Shown: in pieces, positions 9,799 to 21,242 of the stretch
How positions within the stretch are numbered: the stretch's first letter is position 1
Layout of the letters: every line of letters starts with the position of its first letter
NCBI RefSeq assembly: GCF_026262505.1
Contig: NC_067208.1
Span: 6,395,962-6,459,961, forward strand
Source: Trichomonas vaginalis G3
Taxonomy: Eukaryota > Parabasalia > Trichomonadida > Trichomonadidae
Length of the DNA stretch: 64,000 bases
Direction: 5' to 3'
Position numbers and translations under genes: made by a program
The notes under the pieces: model-generated
What the model saw: the letters and a program-made list of their open reading frames with translations, nothing else
Databases searched by the model: none
What the model was told of the DNA's origin: nothing

Positions 9799-10210
9799 AA
9801 AAAAAAAAAAAAAGGTAGTGGGGCTTCCAGGCACTTCGTGCCTTCTAGCCCCGAAGATGTTTAGTATAAATGAAGTTCTTATATACGGGTCTTCCAGGAG
9901 CTTTTCACAAATTATATATGTTTTCATGTTTTGTCAAGACTTCTTCGTAAATGTTTTGTCAAGACTTCTTCGTAAATGTTTTGTCAAGACTTCTTCGTAA
10001 ATGTTTTGTCAAGACTTCTTCGTAAATGTTTTGTCAAGACTTCTTCGTAAATGTTTTGTCAAGACTTCTTCGTAATGAGCGTAAATGACCCAAAAATAAT
10101 GTTTATGTTAGAATGTTAGATCTAACACGTTTTCTAACATGTTTTCTAACATCGTAGAAAACTCATGAATTTCTTCGTAAATGTTTTGTCAAGACTTCTT
10201 CATCGTAAAT
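9799..10210. repeat. Left terminal inverted repeat of the Maverick
   Basis: The layers from the end inward are: A15, a palindromic block with GGCACTTCGTGCC, a spacer with TTTTCACAAATTATATATG, six 25-bp units, and a block with GTTAG/CTAAC repeats ending near ACTCATGA. The right end repeats these layers in inverted order. The left arm is about 410 bp. Confidence 0.85.
9935..10075. repeat. 25-bp tandem array, about 6 units
   Basis: The unit is roughly ATGTTTTGTCAAGACTTCTT plus CGTAA. Copies are almost identical. The same unit in inverted orientation forms a much longer array in the right arm. Confidence 0.9.
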
Positions 10211-10229
10211 GTTTTTAACTTCACTTAAA

Positions 10230-11688
10230 ATGCCACGTAAGCTACGTAAGAATATACGTAAGAGGAAGAGAGCATTGAAACATCCAATAGTAAAACTAAC
10301 ACCACAACAACAGTTGCAACAACAAATGCTGAATGACCCCACTATGTTGCAACAAATGTCAAGCAATCCTATGCTTTTAAACCGAGTTCTTGGTGCACAG
10401 AGTGGAGGTTTAAGAGCGGCACTTTTAGCGAAAATGGCAGGCTATGGTGGAGCTGCAGACGGAACAGCCTATAACCCTCAAAGTCAAATGAATTTGAGTT
10501 CACTCAAAAATCAAATAGCAGATGTCAAAAAGTCAAACATAGACATACAGAAGCAAATAAGTGAAAACGAAAAGAAACTAGAATATGACAGACACACAAA
10601 GAAACTCAATGAGTTAAACGTAGAGAAAAAGAAGAAAGAAGAACAACTGAAAGAACTAAGTACAGAGGAATATACGAAAAAAGTGTCAGAAAAAGCAGCA
10701 GAAGTAGCAAAAATGGAACAAGATGTTATAAATTTGAAAAACCATACTACTCAATATAAAGTACTGAAAGATGAAGAAATAAAACAAAAAGCCCTGAAGA
10801 CATATATGGATAGCGATGAGTATAAAAAAGAAGTTGAAGCAAATGTAAAGGCAGAAAAACTTTTACAGTTGCAAAACCAAACCGTACAGTATGAAAACTT
10901 AGCACAAGAAAGTAAAAATAACGACGCAGCCATGCAAAAGGCAATGAAAAGCGCAGAATATATAAAAGCTAACAATGACTGGTTAGATGCCCAAGCCAAC
11001 GCTAAAGCAGCCCAGCTCTATAGGGTCAATAAGGACAAAAATACAAGCGGATGAAGATAGTTCAAATGAAGCTTTAACAAATGCTGACTTTAAGAACGCT
11101 TTCGAAGCTCTTCATAGTAAGGTGAAACAAGTGAACGACTTCTCATCTGGAAAGAAACTGAAGTCTGAAGGTTTCGACAAAGAGTTAAAAGAAGTAGCAC
11201 AAAATATGACGAAAATAACAGATGCAGCAACGAGACAGGCAGTTCAAAGTGCCTATGACGCCGTTAGAGCAACTGTTGTGAAAAGTCAAGAAAAAGAGTT
11301 ACAACAGACCAAAACAGACCTAGTAAATGCTTTCTTAAAAACGAAAAGTCAGGTAGGACATTACGCTGCAGATGGAACATATGTGCCAGCTGGTGGAACT
11401 TATATACCACCAAACCCTCCAAGAGAAGCACCTGCACCAGGACTACCTAACACATTTACATCGTCACATGGACATAGACACAGGCATGCACCAAAACCAA
11501 CACAACAACCAACAGTTCAAAATCCAGCACAACAACAACAACAACCAACACAACAACCAACAGTTCAAAACACTGCACCACAACCAACAGTTCAAAACAC
11601 TGCACCACAACCAACAGTTCAAAACACTGCACCACAACAACCACAAACAGAGCAAGGACATAAAAGAAGTAGGAACAAGAATTCTTAA
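10230..11688 (+). pseudogene. Maverick coiled-coil protein gene (broken)
   Basis: The product has a very basic N-terminus (PRKLRKNIRKRKRALKH), a Gln/Met-rich segment, a long charged coiled coil with KK/EE heptads, and a Gln/Pro/Thr-rich C-terminal part with a short repeated motif (PTVQNTAPQ). It is the first gene inside the left repeat and lies directly upstream of the capsid genes. A basic, coiled-coil structural or DNA-condensing protein is possible, but I recognise no family. About one break. Confidence 0.5.
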
Positions 11689-11699
11689 AAATGCTTAAG

Positions 11700-13460
11700 G
11701 AAGACTATGGTTACCAGATACTCTTGACTTTAGTGACAGATATAAAGAAGCTATTAGAAAGTTCAAGGAAGGAAATACTGACCCGAACCTATTTAGCTTT
11801 ATGGTTCAGCACCAAATGGGATATAATTTCAAACCTGGAAAATACAAGCTCGCTAAGGGATATGATTTAATAGCATATCATCCAAATGACATGACTGAAT
11901 TTACTCCGAGATATTTGGTGTCAGAGCTAAATGATAATTCAACTCTCTTCATGAAACGCGTAAAAAATAGAGACGGAACGAAAGAAGAAAGGTTTATGAG
12001 TCCGGATGACTTAGATAGGGAACTTTTTAAAAACGGTCTCGGAATATATGAAATGCCAGCAGATGAGGTACAGAAACTCCACAGGAAGAAGTTCAGATAC
12101 AACCAGACATGGAAGAAATAGTTCAGCAACAACAGCTAGAAGAGCCTGAAGGAAACGAACAAGTCCTCCTTTGGAAACTAACTTCACAGAACTAGATGAA
12201 GATTTGGAACAGCCGAAAAATCTTGACCCTCAACAAGAGTATGCGGAGAATATGGAATATTTCCAAGAGTCTAAAAAAAATTCTGACATAGTAGAAGAAT
12301 ATCGAAAAATGTTTGCCGACATACAAAAGACTCCAACACCAGATGAAAATATTCAGCATAGAATGGAAGTACTGAAAGAAAATGTACACAAATACAACAA
12401 CCCTTTTTACTTACGAGCATTTAACGTTCAATCTTCGGATGAACTCGGTGAAGATAAAAGGTTAAATTTCAAGAAAACATATAGAAATGAAACATTGTTT
12501 AAAGTTCATTCAGAACCTAACCAAGATGGAAACAAACCTACTTTTGTTTCTGCAGACGAATGGAACTACAATGAGATGGGGTCATAAAGCTAATCCGGAT
12601 AGGTGGTTCATAAACTTACAACCACAATTCCAAGAAGTTGTAGACGCAATGAAGTCAATGGTGAACCAGATATAGCTGGTATTTTCAGCGCGGCTTTAAT
12701 GCCATTGAAAGATATGAAACATGCAGATATTTTGGACCAGTATGAAATGAACATGGCTGATGGAAATATAACACCTGACGTTCTAGAACATTTATCTCAA
12801 AGAACTACACAGAACCATAGAGATGGTATATTTGGTGAAGAGTTTAAAGAAAGTTAGGGAGAGAGAAGGAAGAGAACCTATTGTACATGACCTTGCAAAC
12901 GAAAGTTTACAAAATGTCATAAAAACTTACTTTGCAGACGATGAATCGAGAAGGGATGAATATTTAAGAAAACTCAAATGGACAGTACCAAATGAAATGT
13001 TAGTATTGAAAAACATGTTCCTTGACAAATAAAACCAACTACAGAAATAAACGACGCAAGACTGAAAGATTGGGTAAAGCTTTCCCATTCACAAAAGATA
13101 TAGTTGGTAACATGGAAAGAAAACCAGAATGGCTACAAAAACATATATTTGGAAACGAGCTTATTCCATATGGACAAGCACTGTTTGAAGCGCTTGAACC
13201 GGAAACTCAGGAAAGAGTCATGCAAACAATACGCGAAGACTCAATACAGACTATGACAAACTTTTCTAGGTTACCTGAGATGGGCGACCAGAGCCAAAAG
13301 CAAAAGGACATGGAAATTGCAACATACTAGATGAACATAATGCAAAGATGCAACAACTTCAAGCAGAGGGCAATGAAGGAAAAGAAGAGTTAAAAACTCA
13401 GTCAGGAAGAAAGTAAAGCTTGGTCGGAGTGGGTTCTTTATGACATATAAATCCAACTAT
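11700..13460 (+). pseudogene. Unknown Maverick gene region (heavily broken)
   Basis: A 1.7-kb stretch of protein-like sequence on the plus strand, charged and rich in Glu, Lys and Asn, between the coiled-coil gene and the capsid gene. I recognise no domain; in particular it shows no family-B polymerase or protease motifs. Several breaks (about five). Confidence 0.4.
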
Positions 13461-13482
13461 TCTATATTTTTACTCATATGAA

Positions 13483-15078
13483 ATGTACGCCGCTCAGAAT
13501 ATAACGCCAACAGTTTTGGATGCCATGAATGGAAATGTTTCCGAATGGTATAACGAATGCGACAATGCCATTAGAAGGTCAGAAATAGTTCCTGGAACTT
13601 ACGAATATACAACTGCTGTTTCTTATGGAAACGTAGGTGAGTTTGGAGAAGGTTCTTCAACAACAGTAGATATTGCTTGCGACAGGTTTCATATAATTTC
13701 TATTGACAACTCTTTCTTATACGTGGAACAAGACATTGAAATAAAACCTTCTGCCAAGTTGTTCTGACAAGAAAGGTTGCAATGGAATTTTCTATGTCGG
13801 ATACCAATATGCTCAGAAGTTTCATGGATATAAGATATATTCTAACTCTGACTTAGTTCAAACAGTAACATGGGCAAACTATGAATGGTTCGCTTTGAGA
13901 AACTCAGTACAACCACAAGTAGAGAACAAACAGACCAGTATGCAACTATTGAGAAATAAGAAAGACTTGACCCTAACGTTCCAGGAGTTTTATGTTACCT
14001 TTCTGGACAAACTGCAGCAGCAGTAACCAAAGTAAAACTGAAAACTTAGAGTTCCTTTGTCATCTTTCCTCATTTCAGGTTTTTAAGATACTTGCCAAAC
14101 TGGCAGGAAAAATTTCTATTGAACTTACTCCAAGCAAAATAACTTAGTCATTGCACCAACACAAGACCCATTCACTCTACAGAAGTAGTGGGAACAAATA
14201 AAATGTCATTCGCCGACTTTTGCAAAAACAAAGTTGACTTAGACTTGGTTTCTCAAACCTCAACACTGAAGTAAACTATTATTTCAATGCTGCTGGAGAT
14301 GCTTGGGACCCAGTTAAGTTTACATGCGAAAATTTGAATGCAAGAGAATAGAAAGCAGACTTGCGTCTATATGTTGGACCAGATATTTCAAATGCTTTAG
14401 CTGCCAAATATATTGCAGTTCCACTTATGTTCCCTATACACCAAATATCTGTCAAAGACTTTGCAGGTGAAGTTGGAAACCAAAGTGCTGACCCAGGTGC
14501 AAGAACAGATATTGCCTTAACAACTGCAATGAAACATGCAGATACTATGTTTGTACTGTTCAGACGAACTATAAATGACTTTCTTGTTTCTACAACCCTG
14601 GTATTAAATTCATATAAACATAGATGGCAAATATTATCCAAGAGAAGATATTCTACAGTTGAGGATATGATGAGTCATACAACTTGACATTAGATGCTAT
14701 GAACTTTAACAACAACTTCACAACAACCATTAACCCTGAAATGCAAAGTTCTATTATGCCATATGTGAAAGTATGGACTCATACAGGAGGTCAAAAAACT
14801 CAATATACAATGGAGACCGTTCAAACTTTTGGCTTGGCATTCCATTTGCTGACTCAGAAGACTTTATGGGTGGTATTTCAACTGTTGGTACTGTACAAAT
14901 ACAATATACTGGTGACAGAGACGGTCCAGATGAATTGAGAGCAAAGAAGTTTACAAAACCAATAGCACTTTTCACGGAAGATGCTCTTTTGAAGATTCGT
15001 TCGATGAAACCTGCTGGGGCTCCTCAGATTGGCATAACGACAGCTTCCATCGAGCAGATTTTGGCAGCAGGTCAGTAA
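13483..15078 (+). pseudogene. Major capsid protein of the Maverick (double jelly roll type, broken)
   Basis: Patterns typical of Polinton capsid proteins are visible: a strand-rich opening with SSTTVDIACDRFHI and YVEQDIEIKP, then KYIAVPLMFPIHQ, then a region near FVLFRRTIND and TVEDMM. Its position next to the penton-like gene also matches the family. The gene forms the outer capsid in viruses of this lineage. About five or more breaks, so it cannot be functional here. Confidence 0.6.
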
Positions 15079-15401
15079 GTTGTTCTTGAACTGACTTCTC
15101 TCCGTCAAATATTGACAGTACGCCAGTTTTGACATAATTGTATTATAAACTTTCCTTTAGAAATATCTGTAAGTTTTTTGTATATTTTTGTCAACGTCAA
15201 GAACTTTCACCATCTCGGTTATACCACTTTCTTTGCTTATGAAAATATTTAGGTTCAGCAAGACTGCTATTCTTAACATTTACCATTGTTTGTTATAAAG
15301 AACTATTCTGTCATTGTATTTGTATTGTTTGTGTGTGTAAACTTTGTTCTGCTTCAATTCAAAGAGATACTCGAATACGTCCATCTTTTTATTCTAAGTA
15401 A

Positions 15402-15983
15402 AATGTCATTTCCGAAAAATAGAGCGTGAGTGTTTCAAAGGTTAATGGCCGGGTGGCAGATGTGAAGTTAAATTCACCAACTCAAACAAACAGTCAAAGT
15501 GTTATTGTCAATGTCAAAGAAAGAGATGTTGAAATGGGGAAACCATACGAAGACGAAGATGGTATAACAATAGTTCCTGTAAAAGAACAACCAACATATC
15601 CTGAAGTTAGCAGAGACTTAAGTTCTGTTGCAGATATTCGAAACGACTACCAACAACTTAAAGACAAACTTAAAACTCAGGAGAAGATTTGTCAAGCTTT
15701 AGGTATAATGTTAAACTTGGTCGAACACAACCCTGTAAAAGTGAACTCATATGTCATTGCACCTCATGAAGTTTTGAAAGAACTATTGAAACTTTTGACA
15801 GAGGCAGACGATATAAACATCAAAGAAATAGAACCCGACATTGCTTGCTGTGGTGTTTCATATAATGTCATTGACAAGATATACGTTATGAAAGGAGGTG
15901 AAACGTTGAACTTAAAATATAGTTTCCCAGACGTTATAAAAATATTTGACGACCACAACATTTCATTAAAATTTATTTGCTAA
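15402..15983 (+). CDS. Unknown Maverick protein between capsid genes
   Basis: About 185 residues with no recognised domain. The N-terminal third is polar with short Val/Thr-rich strands, followed by a helical segment and a globular end. It sits 4 bases upstream of the penton-like gene, so the two were probably expressed together. Confidence 0.45.
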
Positions 15984-15987
15984 GTAA

Positions 15988-16776
15988 ATGGCAGAAGATA
16001 TAATGGTTTATACTATTACGACTAAAAACCCTGAGTCATATAATTCTATAACAACAAACTTACAAAGTCCTCAAGGACGGTATTGTAAACTAACTTTAAA
16101 CACAATGACGACTAAAGCCTGTTTTGCTCTTTTGACACCAGAAGACTTTATTGTTGTGAACGGTAAAAAATACTCCTTTGAAGATACTTACTCAGATATA
16201 CCACCAACAGGTTTTGTTGACTTATTTAATACTTTAAGTACGGGTGTAACATGTGCTGCAACTAGAGCAGGTTTCATTATGTTTGGATGTCCGACTGAGT
16301 TTACTATAAACGATATGAGCTATAATACAAAACTTATTTCTGGTTTTTACTACCAACAGTTTCCTATAACAGGAAAAGGTGTCATACAAGGAATGTCTAT
16401 TCCATTGACATTAAGCACACCAATCTTATATATTGTTTCAAACTTAGGTTCAAAGTGTTATTCGAATGTTGACAGAAACTACTATGACCAAAAGATACTC
16501 ATGCGTATAAACAACACTTTCTCTGCTGGTTTGCCTATTGTTCATTCGAATGCAGAGTTTTCAGCTTTAGTAAACTCAAACACTTTGGCAAGTATAACGT
16601 TGACATTAGTTGACGCAAACTTTGTTCCTGTAAAACTTTTATGTCCTATGTATTTGTCAATGACGGCAGAAAGTTTCGAATTGGAAGATGCAACTGGTGA
16701 AAGTATTGTACTACAAGAACAACTTCAACAACAAATAGCTCAAGAACAACAAATGCAACAAATAGCTCAAGAATAA
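15988..16776 (+). CDS. Penton-like minor capsid protein of the Maverick
   Basis: 262 residues rich in beta strands, with YCKLTLNTMTTKACF, SFEDTYSDIPPTGFVDL and SALVNSNTLASITLTLVD. The pattern of a single jelly roll and the gene position beside the major capsid gene fit the Polinton minor capsid (PX/penton) role. The C-terminus is a Gln-rich tail with a repeated IAQEQQ motif. The frame is whole. The assignment is from pattern and context, not search. Confidence 0.5.
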   Translation: MAEDIMVYTITTKNPESYNSITTNLQSPQGRYCKLTLNTMTTKACFALLTPEDFIVVNGKKYSFEDTYSDIPPTGFVDLFNTLSTGVTCAATRAGFIMFGCPTEFTINDMSYNTKLISGFYYQQFPITGKGVIQGMSIPLTLSTPILYIVSNLGSKCYSNVDRNYYDQKILMRINNTFSAGLPIVHSNAEFSALVNSNTLASITLTLVDANFVPVKLLCPMYLSMTAESFELEDATGESIVLQEQLQQQIAQEQQMQQIAQE

Positions 16777-16800
16777 AAAAAATATTTTTTTTATTTTTAT
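16774..16800 (+). promoter_or_regulatory. AT-tract promoter-like motif upstream of the helicase
   Basis: An A-run, then ATATTTTTTTTATTTTTAT, ends 4 bases before the helicase start. Closely similar tracts precede other Maverick genes: 18044-18065 on the plus strand, and about 23338-23369, 25321-25342, 27718-27745 and 27930-27958 facing minus-strand starts. Confidence 0.5.
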
Positions 16801-16804
16801 AAAA

Positions 16805-18040
16805 ATGTACAGAATAGATGTTTCAGATTTTTATGACTTCCAAGCATTCAGAAATATGTGTCCATTTCGAGACTATAACAAAGCAGTCGAGAATTTGAAA
16901 CGTTTAGTCATTTATGTCGACTCTGCCCCAGAATGTTATGTCATGAAAGAATGGGATGTTGTCTTTAACAAACCAAGAGCAACAATAGTGTCTGAACAAG
17001 AATGTAGACAGAAACTTAAGAAAAATAAAGTCGTACAAGTTGGCATGAAGATGTTAGATGGTTGGGATATCTTATTGTCAAAGTTAGAAGATTTTTCAGT
17101 TCGAGGTATAAAGTTTTATACACCTTCTCCAAACTTCTATTCTATCTTCACTGGATATAAATACGAACAAGTAGAATGGAAAGAAAATATTATAGAAGCT
17201 TGGTTAGACCATGTCAAAGAAATTATATGCAATGGAAACGAAAGAGTCTATGAGTATATCTTATGTTGGTTTGCAAACATCTTACAACATCCAAGTGCTA
17301 AAAATGAAACTGCTCTCATTATAATTGGAAAACAAGGAAACTGGTAAGAACACATTCTTTACAGATATTTTGTGCAAACTGTTAGAGGGCTATTCGAACC
17401 CTAATATGACAAACTTAGAAAACATCTGTGGCAAGTTTAACTCCTCAATAGAGAATATGAAACTTATAGTTTGCAATGAACTTCAAAGTATAGATACAAC
17501 AAAAGTTTTGAACTCAGATGCTTTGAAGAGTCTTATAACAGATAAAGTTGGAGTTGTTGAAAGAAAGTATAAAGACCAAAGAGTTTGTGAAATGTTGCAA
17601 ACTTCATTATGGTTTCAAACAATACTGTTCCGATGAAGTTAGAAAGTTCTGACAGAAGATATGTAGTTGTCAGAACGTCAGATTCTCATATGCAAGATAC
17701 AGAATATTTTGACGACTTAGCAGAAACTTTGACATCTGACTTTTACAACCACTTGTTCTCATATTTTATGACATTAGATATTTCTAAGTTCAATCCAAGA
17801 CAAATTCCATATACCGAAGAGAGACAAACATTGTTAGAAGCAAACAAGAGTGTATATGAACTGTTTATAGATGAGACTAACTTTGAGTGTTTAGATGAAA
17901 GGTCATTGTACGACTCGTATAAACAATATTGTCAAGAGTATGGTTATATGGCAGCTTCTAAACGTACATTCTTGGCAAATGTCAAAAATCTTTTAGACAT
18001 ACAGAACGGCGTATATACAAAGAAAAATTTTTCTGAGTAA
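16805..18040 (+). pseudogene. SF3 (D5-type) helicase of the Maverick, broken
   Basis: The order of SF3 motifs is readable: a Walker A region of the type GKQG, a Walker B-like LIVCNELQ strand, a motif near SLITDKVGVVERKYKDQR, and DRRYVVVRTSD near the C-terminal part. A D5-type N-terminal lead-in precedes them. It is clearly homologous to the C-terminal half of the protein at 41135-43447, down to GWDILLSKL/AWDVLLNQL and EYILCWFANILQHPSAKNETA. It would drive element DNA replication. About two breaks. Confidence 0.8.
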
Positions 18041-18075
18041 ATTTAAAAAAAATATTTTTTTATCCGATAGAAAAG

Positions 18076-18495
18076 ATGACAAAATTCATCTCAGTAAACA
18101 AGTACATGTCAGGACTTAAAGAAGAACTAGACCCATTCACATATTTGAATGTTTACTTCTACCATTTTGAAAAGTCTTCATTCAGCAAAGTTTGGAACAT
18201 CGAACCAGTTAAGTTTGCTATTGTGACTAAAAATGGTGCGAAATTTGAAGACTTAGACATAGAAGGTTTGTTAGCAGTCAAAGAAAATTTTGACAGAAGG
18301 TTCTCAAACCTTAAAGAAGGCAAAGCATACAAACTTGTTATACCTTATGAACCAAAGAAAGCAGACGACTATGAATATTATGAGTCTAAGATAGTTGAAG
18401 TTCAAGGTAAATTGGGTAAAAAGATTTTAGAGTCTAAGCCAGTGTTTGCTCCTAAAGAGGAAGAGAACATTGACATTGACCCAGAAATGTTCTAA
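18076..18495 (+). CDS. Small Maverick protein with acidic Phe-ended tail (SSB-like?)
   Basis: 139 residues, whole. A compact strand-rich body of about 120 residues is followed by an acidic tail, EEENIDIDPEMF. An acidic C-terminus ending in Phe is the hallmark of bacterial and phage single-strand DNA-binding proteins, and the gene lies just downstream of the helicase. The SSB idea is inference from tail and context; no OB-fold motif is evident by eye. An AT-tract promoter-like motif lies at 18044-18065. Confidence 0.45.
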   Translation: MTKFISVNKYMSGLKEELDPFTYLNVYFYHFEKSSFSKVWNIEPVKFAIVTKNGAKFEDLDIEGLLAVKENFDRRFSNLKEGKAYKLVIPYEPKKADDYEYYESKIVEVQGKLGKKILESKPVFAPKEEENIDIDPEMF

Positions 18496-18511
18496 AAATA
18501 AAATTTTATTT

Positions 18512-18963
18512 TTACATGTCATATCTCCCCTTCTCTGGAACTGGCTCTGGTTCAGGTTCTTTCTTCTCTTCTACTTTTTTCTCTTTCTTTCCTTTCTTCT
18601 TCTTTTCTGGTGGAGTTATGTCAAATTTCTCAGAACCATATTTCTGTAAAAGTTCTTTGTCCTGTAATAGCTCATCTATTCTGTTTTCTATTTCATCTTC
18701 AAGAACAGCGCATGTGTCTTCTTTGCATTCTAAGAACTTTTGTTGGACTTCATCTTTCCAATCGGCGTCATCTCTGTCAACAAGTCTGTCATTGACAAAT
18801 TTTAAGACTGCTCTTTGTAATGTTTTATGGTTCTTGTCATATTCCCAGAAACAGAACTTTAGAACAAATTCACCTTTCTTGTTACACTATGTAAGATTTT
18901 ATGGTCGACAGATGTTTGCTGTCAAAAGTTGTCTCGAATATAGATAGCGAAATCGCTAGACAT
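18512..18963 (-). pseudogene. Unknown Maverick gene with Lys/Glu/Pro tail, broken
   Basis: A minus-strand coding remnant convergent with the SSB-like gene. Readable parts include a charged helical segment with FVNDRLVDRDDADWKDEV and a low-complexity C-terminus of KKGKKEKKVEEKKEPEP type. No family recognised. About two breaks. Confidence 0.4.
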
Positions 18964-18998
18964 TTTCAAAAAGATAAAATTTTAATTTTTCTAAAAAT

Positions 18999-19867
18999 AT
19001 GTTAGAAAAAAAGTTTGCTGACATTGACAAGAAATTTGAGAATGTTTTGAAGAAGAACAAGAGGAAGTTAGAAAATGCTCAGATAAAACCTATACATGAC
19101 AAGTTCTTATTTGCTCAGAATGGTATAACAGGTCTAATCGCACCACCTGGGTCGGGTAAGACTTTCACTTATCTTAAAATGGCTGCACAACAACAAGAAC
19201 TAGATGAGAAGAACCCATTTTATGAGTTAGTTGTCATTTGTAGTACTTCTGGTCAATTTGACCAAACCGTCAATTCGTTCAAAGATATTATAAAAAAGTC
19301 TAAGTTGTATGTATAAAAGTACTGAGTTGTTAGATTGGATAAAGAAGTACCAAAGAAGAGTTTTGAAGTACAATGCTATAAATGAGTATATAAATTCGAA
19401 GTTTAAAGACCCAAATGAGGAATGCAGAGAATATTAGAGAAGAAACACTTCCGAAACAAACAGAAAGAGATAGAATACATTTCGAAGAAATTGCAATCTT
19501 ACGATTGGAAGACTTACCCTCATAGATGTCTTCTTATCTTAGATGACTTTGCTTCTCATCCTTTGTTAAAGAACAGAGAACAAGACATGTGTCGAATTCT
19601 TAAAAGCTCAGACACTTTAACATCTCAGTTGTCATTTGTGTACAGACAGCAAAGAGTTTAAGTAAAGATGTAAAGAGAATACTGACTGACATAATACTTT
19701 TCCCTGGATTGTCCGAAGACGATTTCATGGAACTTATGAAAGAGTCCATGCAGGTAAGTTTGACAGACATGAACTGGGAGAAGTACAAAGTCATACAGAC
19801 CCTCATACTTCTTTCAGAATTCAATATCTACGCAAACAAAGTTCAAATTGTAAAAAGTCAAGCTTGA
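18999..19867 (+). pseudogene. A32-like packaging ATPase of the Maverick, broken
   Basis: The FtsK/HerA-type ATPase signature is readable: ITGLIAPPGSGKT as Walker A and RCLLILDDFASH as Walker B, in the order and spacing of the Polinton ATP gene. A helical, Lys-rich N-terminus precedes it. In this lineage the enzyme pumps DNA into capsids. About three breaks. Confidence 0.75.
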
Positions 19868-19949
19868 AAAATAAAGAGTTTTAGTCTTAGTCTGTTGTGG
19901 TGCTGGGGCTGTCGGTTCTTCTGGCTTTGGAATGGACTCGGTTGGTGGT

Positions 19950-20240
19950 ACGTCGGACATTCGTTTGTGTCCTGTCGGAAGGAAGAACTTTTTCTGTCGG
20001 AAGGAAGGACTTTTCCAGTTGTCGGGAAATTTTTTCTCTGTCTGAAGGAAAAATTTTTCTGTCGTTCGACCAAAAAGTTCTCATTTTCGAAAATTGTGAA
20101 TGGTTTACGGACGAACAACAGGAAATTTTTTTTCCAGTTGTCAGGAAATTTTTTTCCAGTTGTCGGGAAATTTTTTCCAGTTGTCGGGAATTTTTTTCTT
20201 GTCGGATGGAAGGACTCGGAATGTCGGAAGGAAGAACTGG
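19950..20240. repeat. Degenerate minisatellite (GTCGGAAGGAAG / CCAGTTGTCGGGAAATTTT units)
   Basis: Short units of two kinds alternate: TCGGAAGGAAG(A/G)ACT and TTTTCCAGTTGTCGGGAAAT. Several frames stay open across them on both strands, but these are by-products of the repeats. The sequence CGTCGGACATTCGTTTGT at its left edge is also the core of the 26-bp repeats at 25347. Confidence 0.7.
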
Positions 20241-20368
20241 AATGCAGAAGGATTGACAAGACAATTTACCTTATAGAGCTACCTGAGCCATCTGAAGTCA
20301 AGCGTAAAAATAAATGGTTCATCTACTCTACTTGTTGAAGTTGTCAAAATACTCTGTTATTTTTTCTT

Positions 20369-21151
20369 TTAACAATGGCAAATCTTCTTGAAGGTAAGTA
20401 TTGTACAACCTTTCATATCATAGTGTGTTTGAGGTAACGTATCTTGAACTATTTGTTTCACATCTTCATTTGGGTCATTGAAATCGGTAAGTTTTTCGCG
20501 ATAGAACCAATTTCTGTCAGATTTGTAAATCTTAGCAAGGTCGTAAAAGCTTTTGTTGTTTCTTCTGACTAAATGCAACATAACCATATCTTTATCTTCT
20601 TCATTTTCCATCTCTTCAGTATAAATCATATACTTATAGTTCTTTTCCTTACCTTTTGGTACCGAACGTGGTATTCTTTTCTGAATGTTTTTGTCTCTTT
20701 TGCTTCAATGACTTCATCTTTTGCTTGAAGTTTCTTTTCCATCTCTTCACGTTCTTGTCTATGAATTTCATCTAACATCATGAAAATATAACAAGCATAG
20801 CGAGGTGACGCCCACATTGCAACAGCATTTACAAGAAGTCTATGTACCATACCAACCTCTCAAACCAGGAGCCAAATTCTTGCGATTTTCGTACGGAATC
20901 TCTACCCTCGGTTTTCCGAGGGTAGCAAACATATGAGGAAATTCTTCTAAAAGTTCTTTTGTCTGTTGGTTTTCAAACCAATGGTATGCTTGCTTTGTAG
21001 AACGAAGAGTATTCAAAATACTTTGCATTTGGTACATATCGTCTTTGACCGAACGAATGAGACGGAGTTGTTTGTTAAACTGAACCCACTCATATTCTTC
21101 ATTTATAGCTTCATGAACGATAGCAGTTGTTGTGTTCTCTGTTGTTGACAT
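20369..21151 (-). pseudogene. KilA-N domain gene of the Maverick, broken
   Basis: A KilA-N core is readable (VNAVAMWASPRYACYIF after a GLRGWYG segment), followed by a charged coiled coil (EREEMEKKLQAKDEVIEAKE) and a C-terminal polar domain. KilA-N domains bind DNA and are shared by large DNA viruses, phages and Mavericks. The start is preceded by AAAGACAGAT, a leader shared with the neighbouring gene at 21854. About two breaks. Confidence 0.65.
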
Positions 21152-21242
21152 ATCTGTCTTTATATTCCGGATAAAAAAAATAAAAAAAAATAAAATTAGC
21201 GTTATTTTCTATCTTGTATATAAAAGACCAAAAATAAACGCT

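Noticed and set aside
11456-11661. Hydrophobic minus-strand proteins rich in Val/Leu/Cys/Trp
   Set aside because: Antisense of the Gln/Thr/Pro repeat in the coiled-coil gene.
19858-20338. Overlapping genes on both strands (several open frames of 119-147 codons)
   Set aside because: All are translations of the same short repeats; openness in five frames is a repeat artefact.
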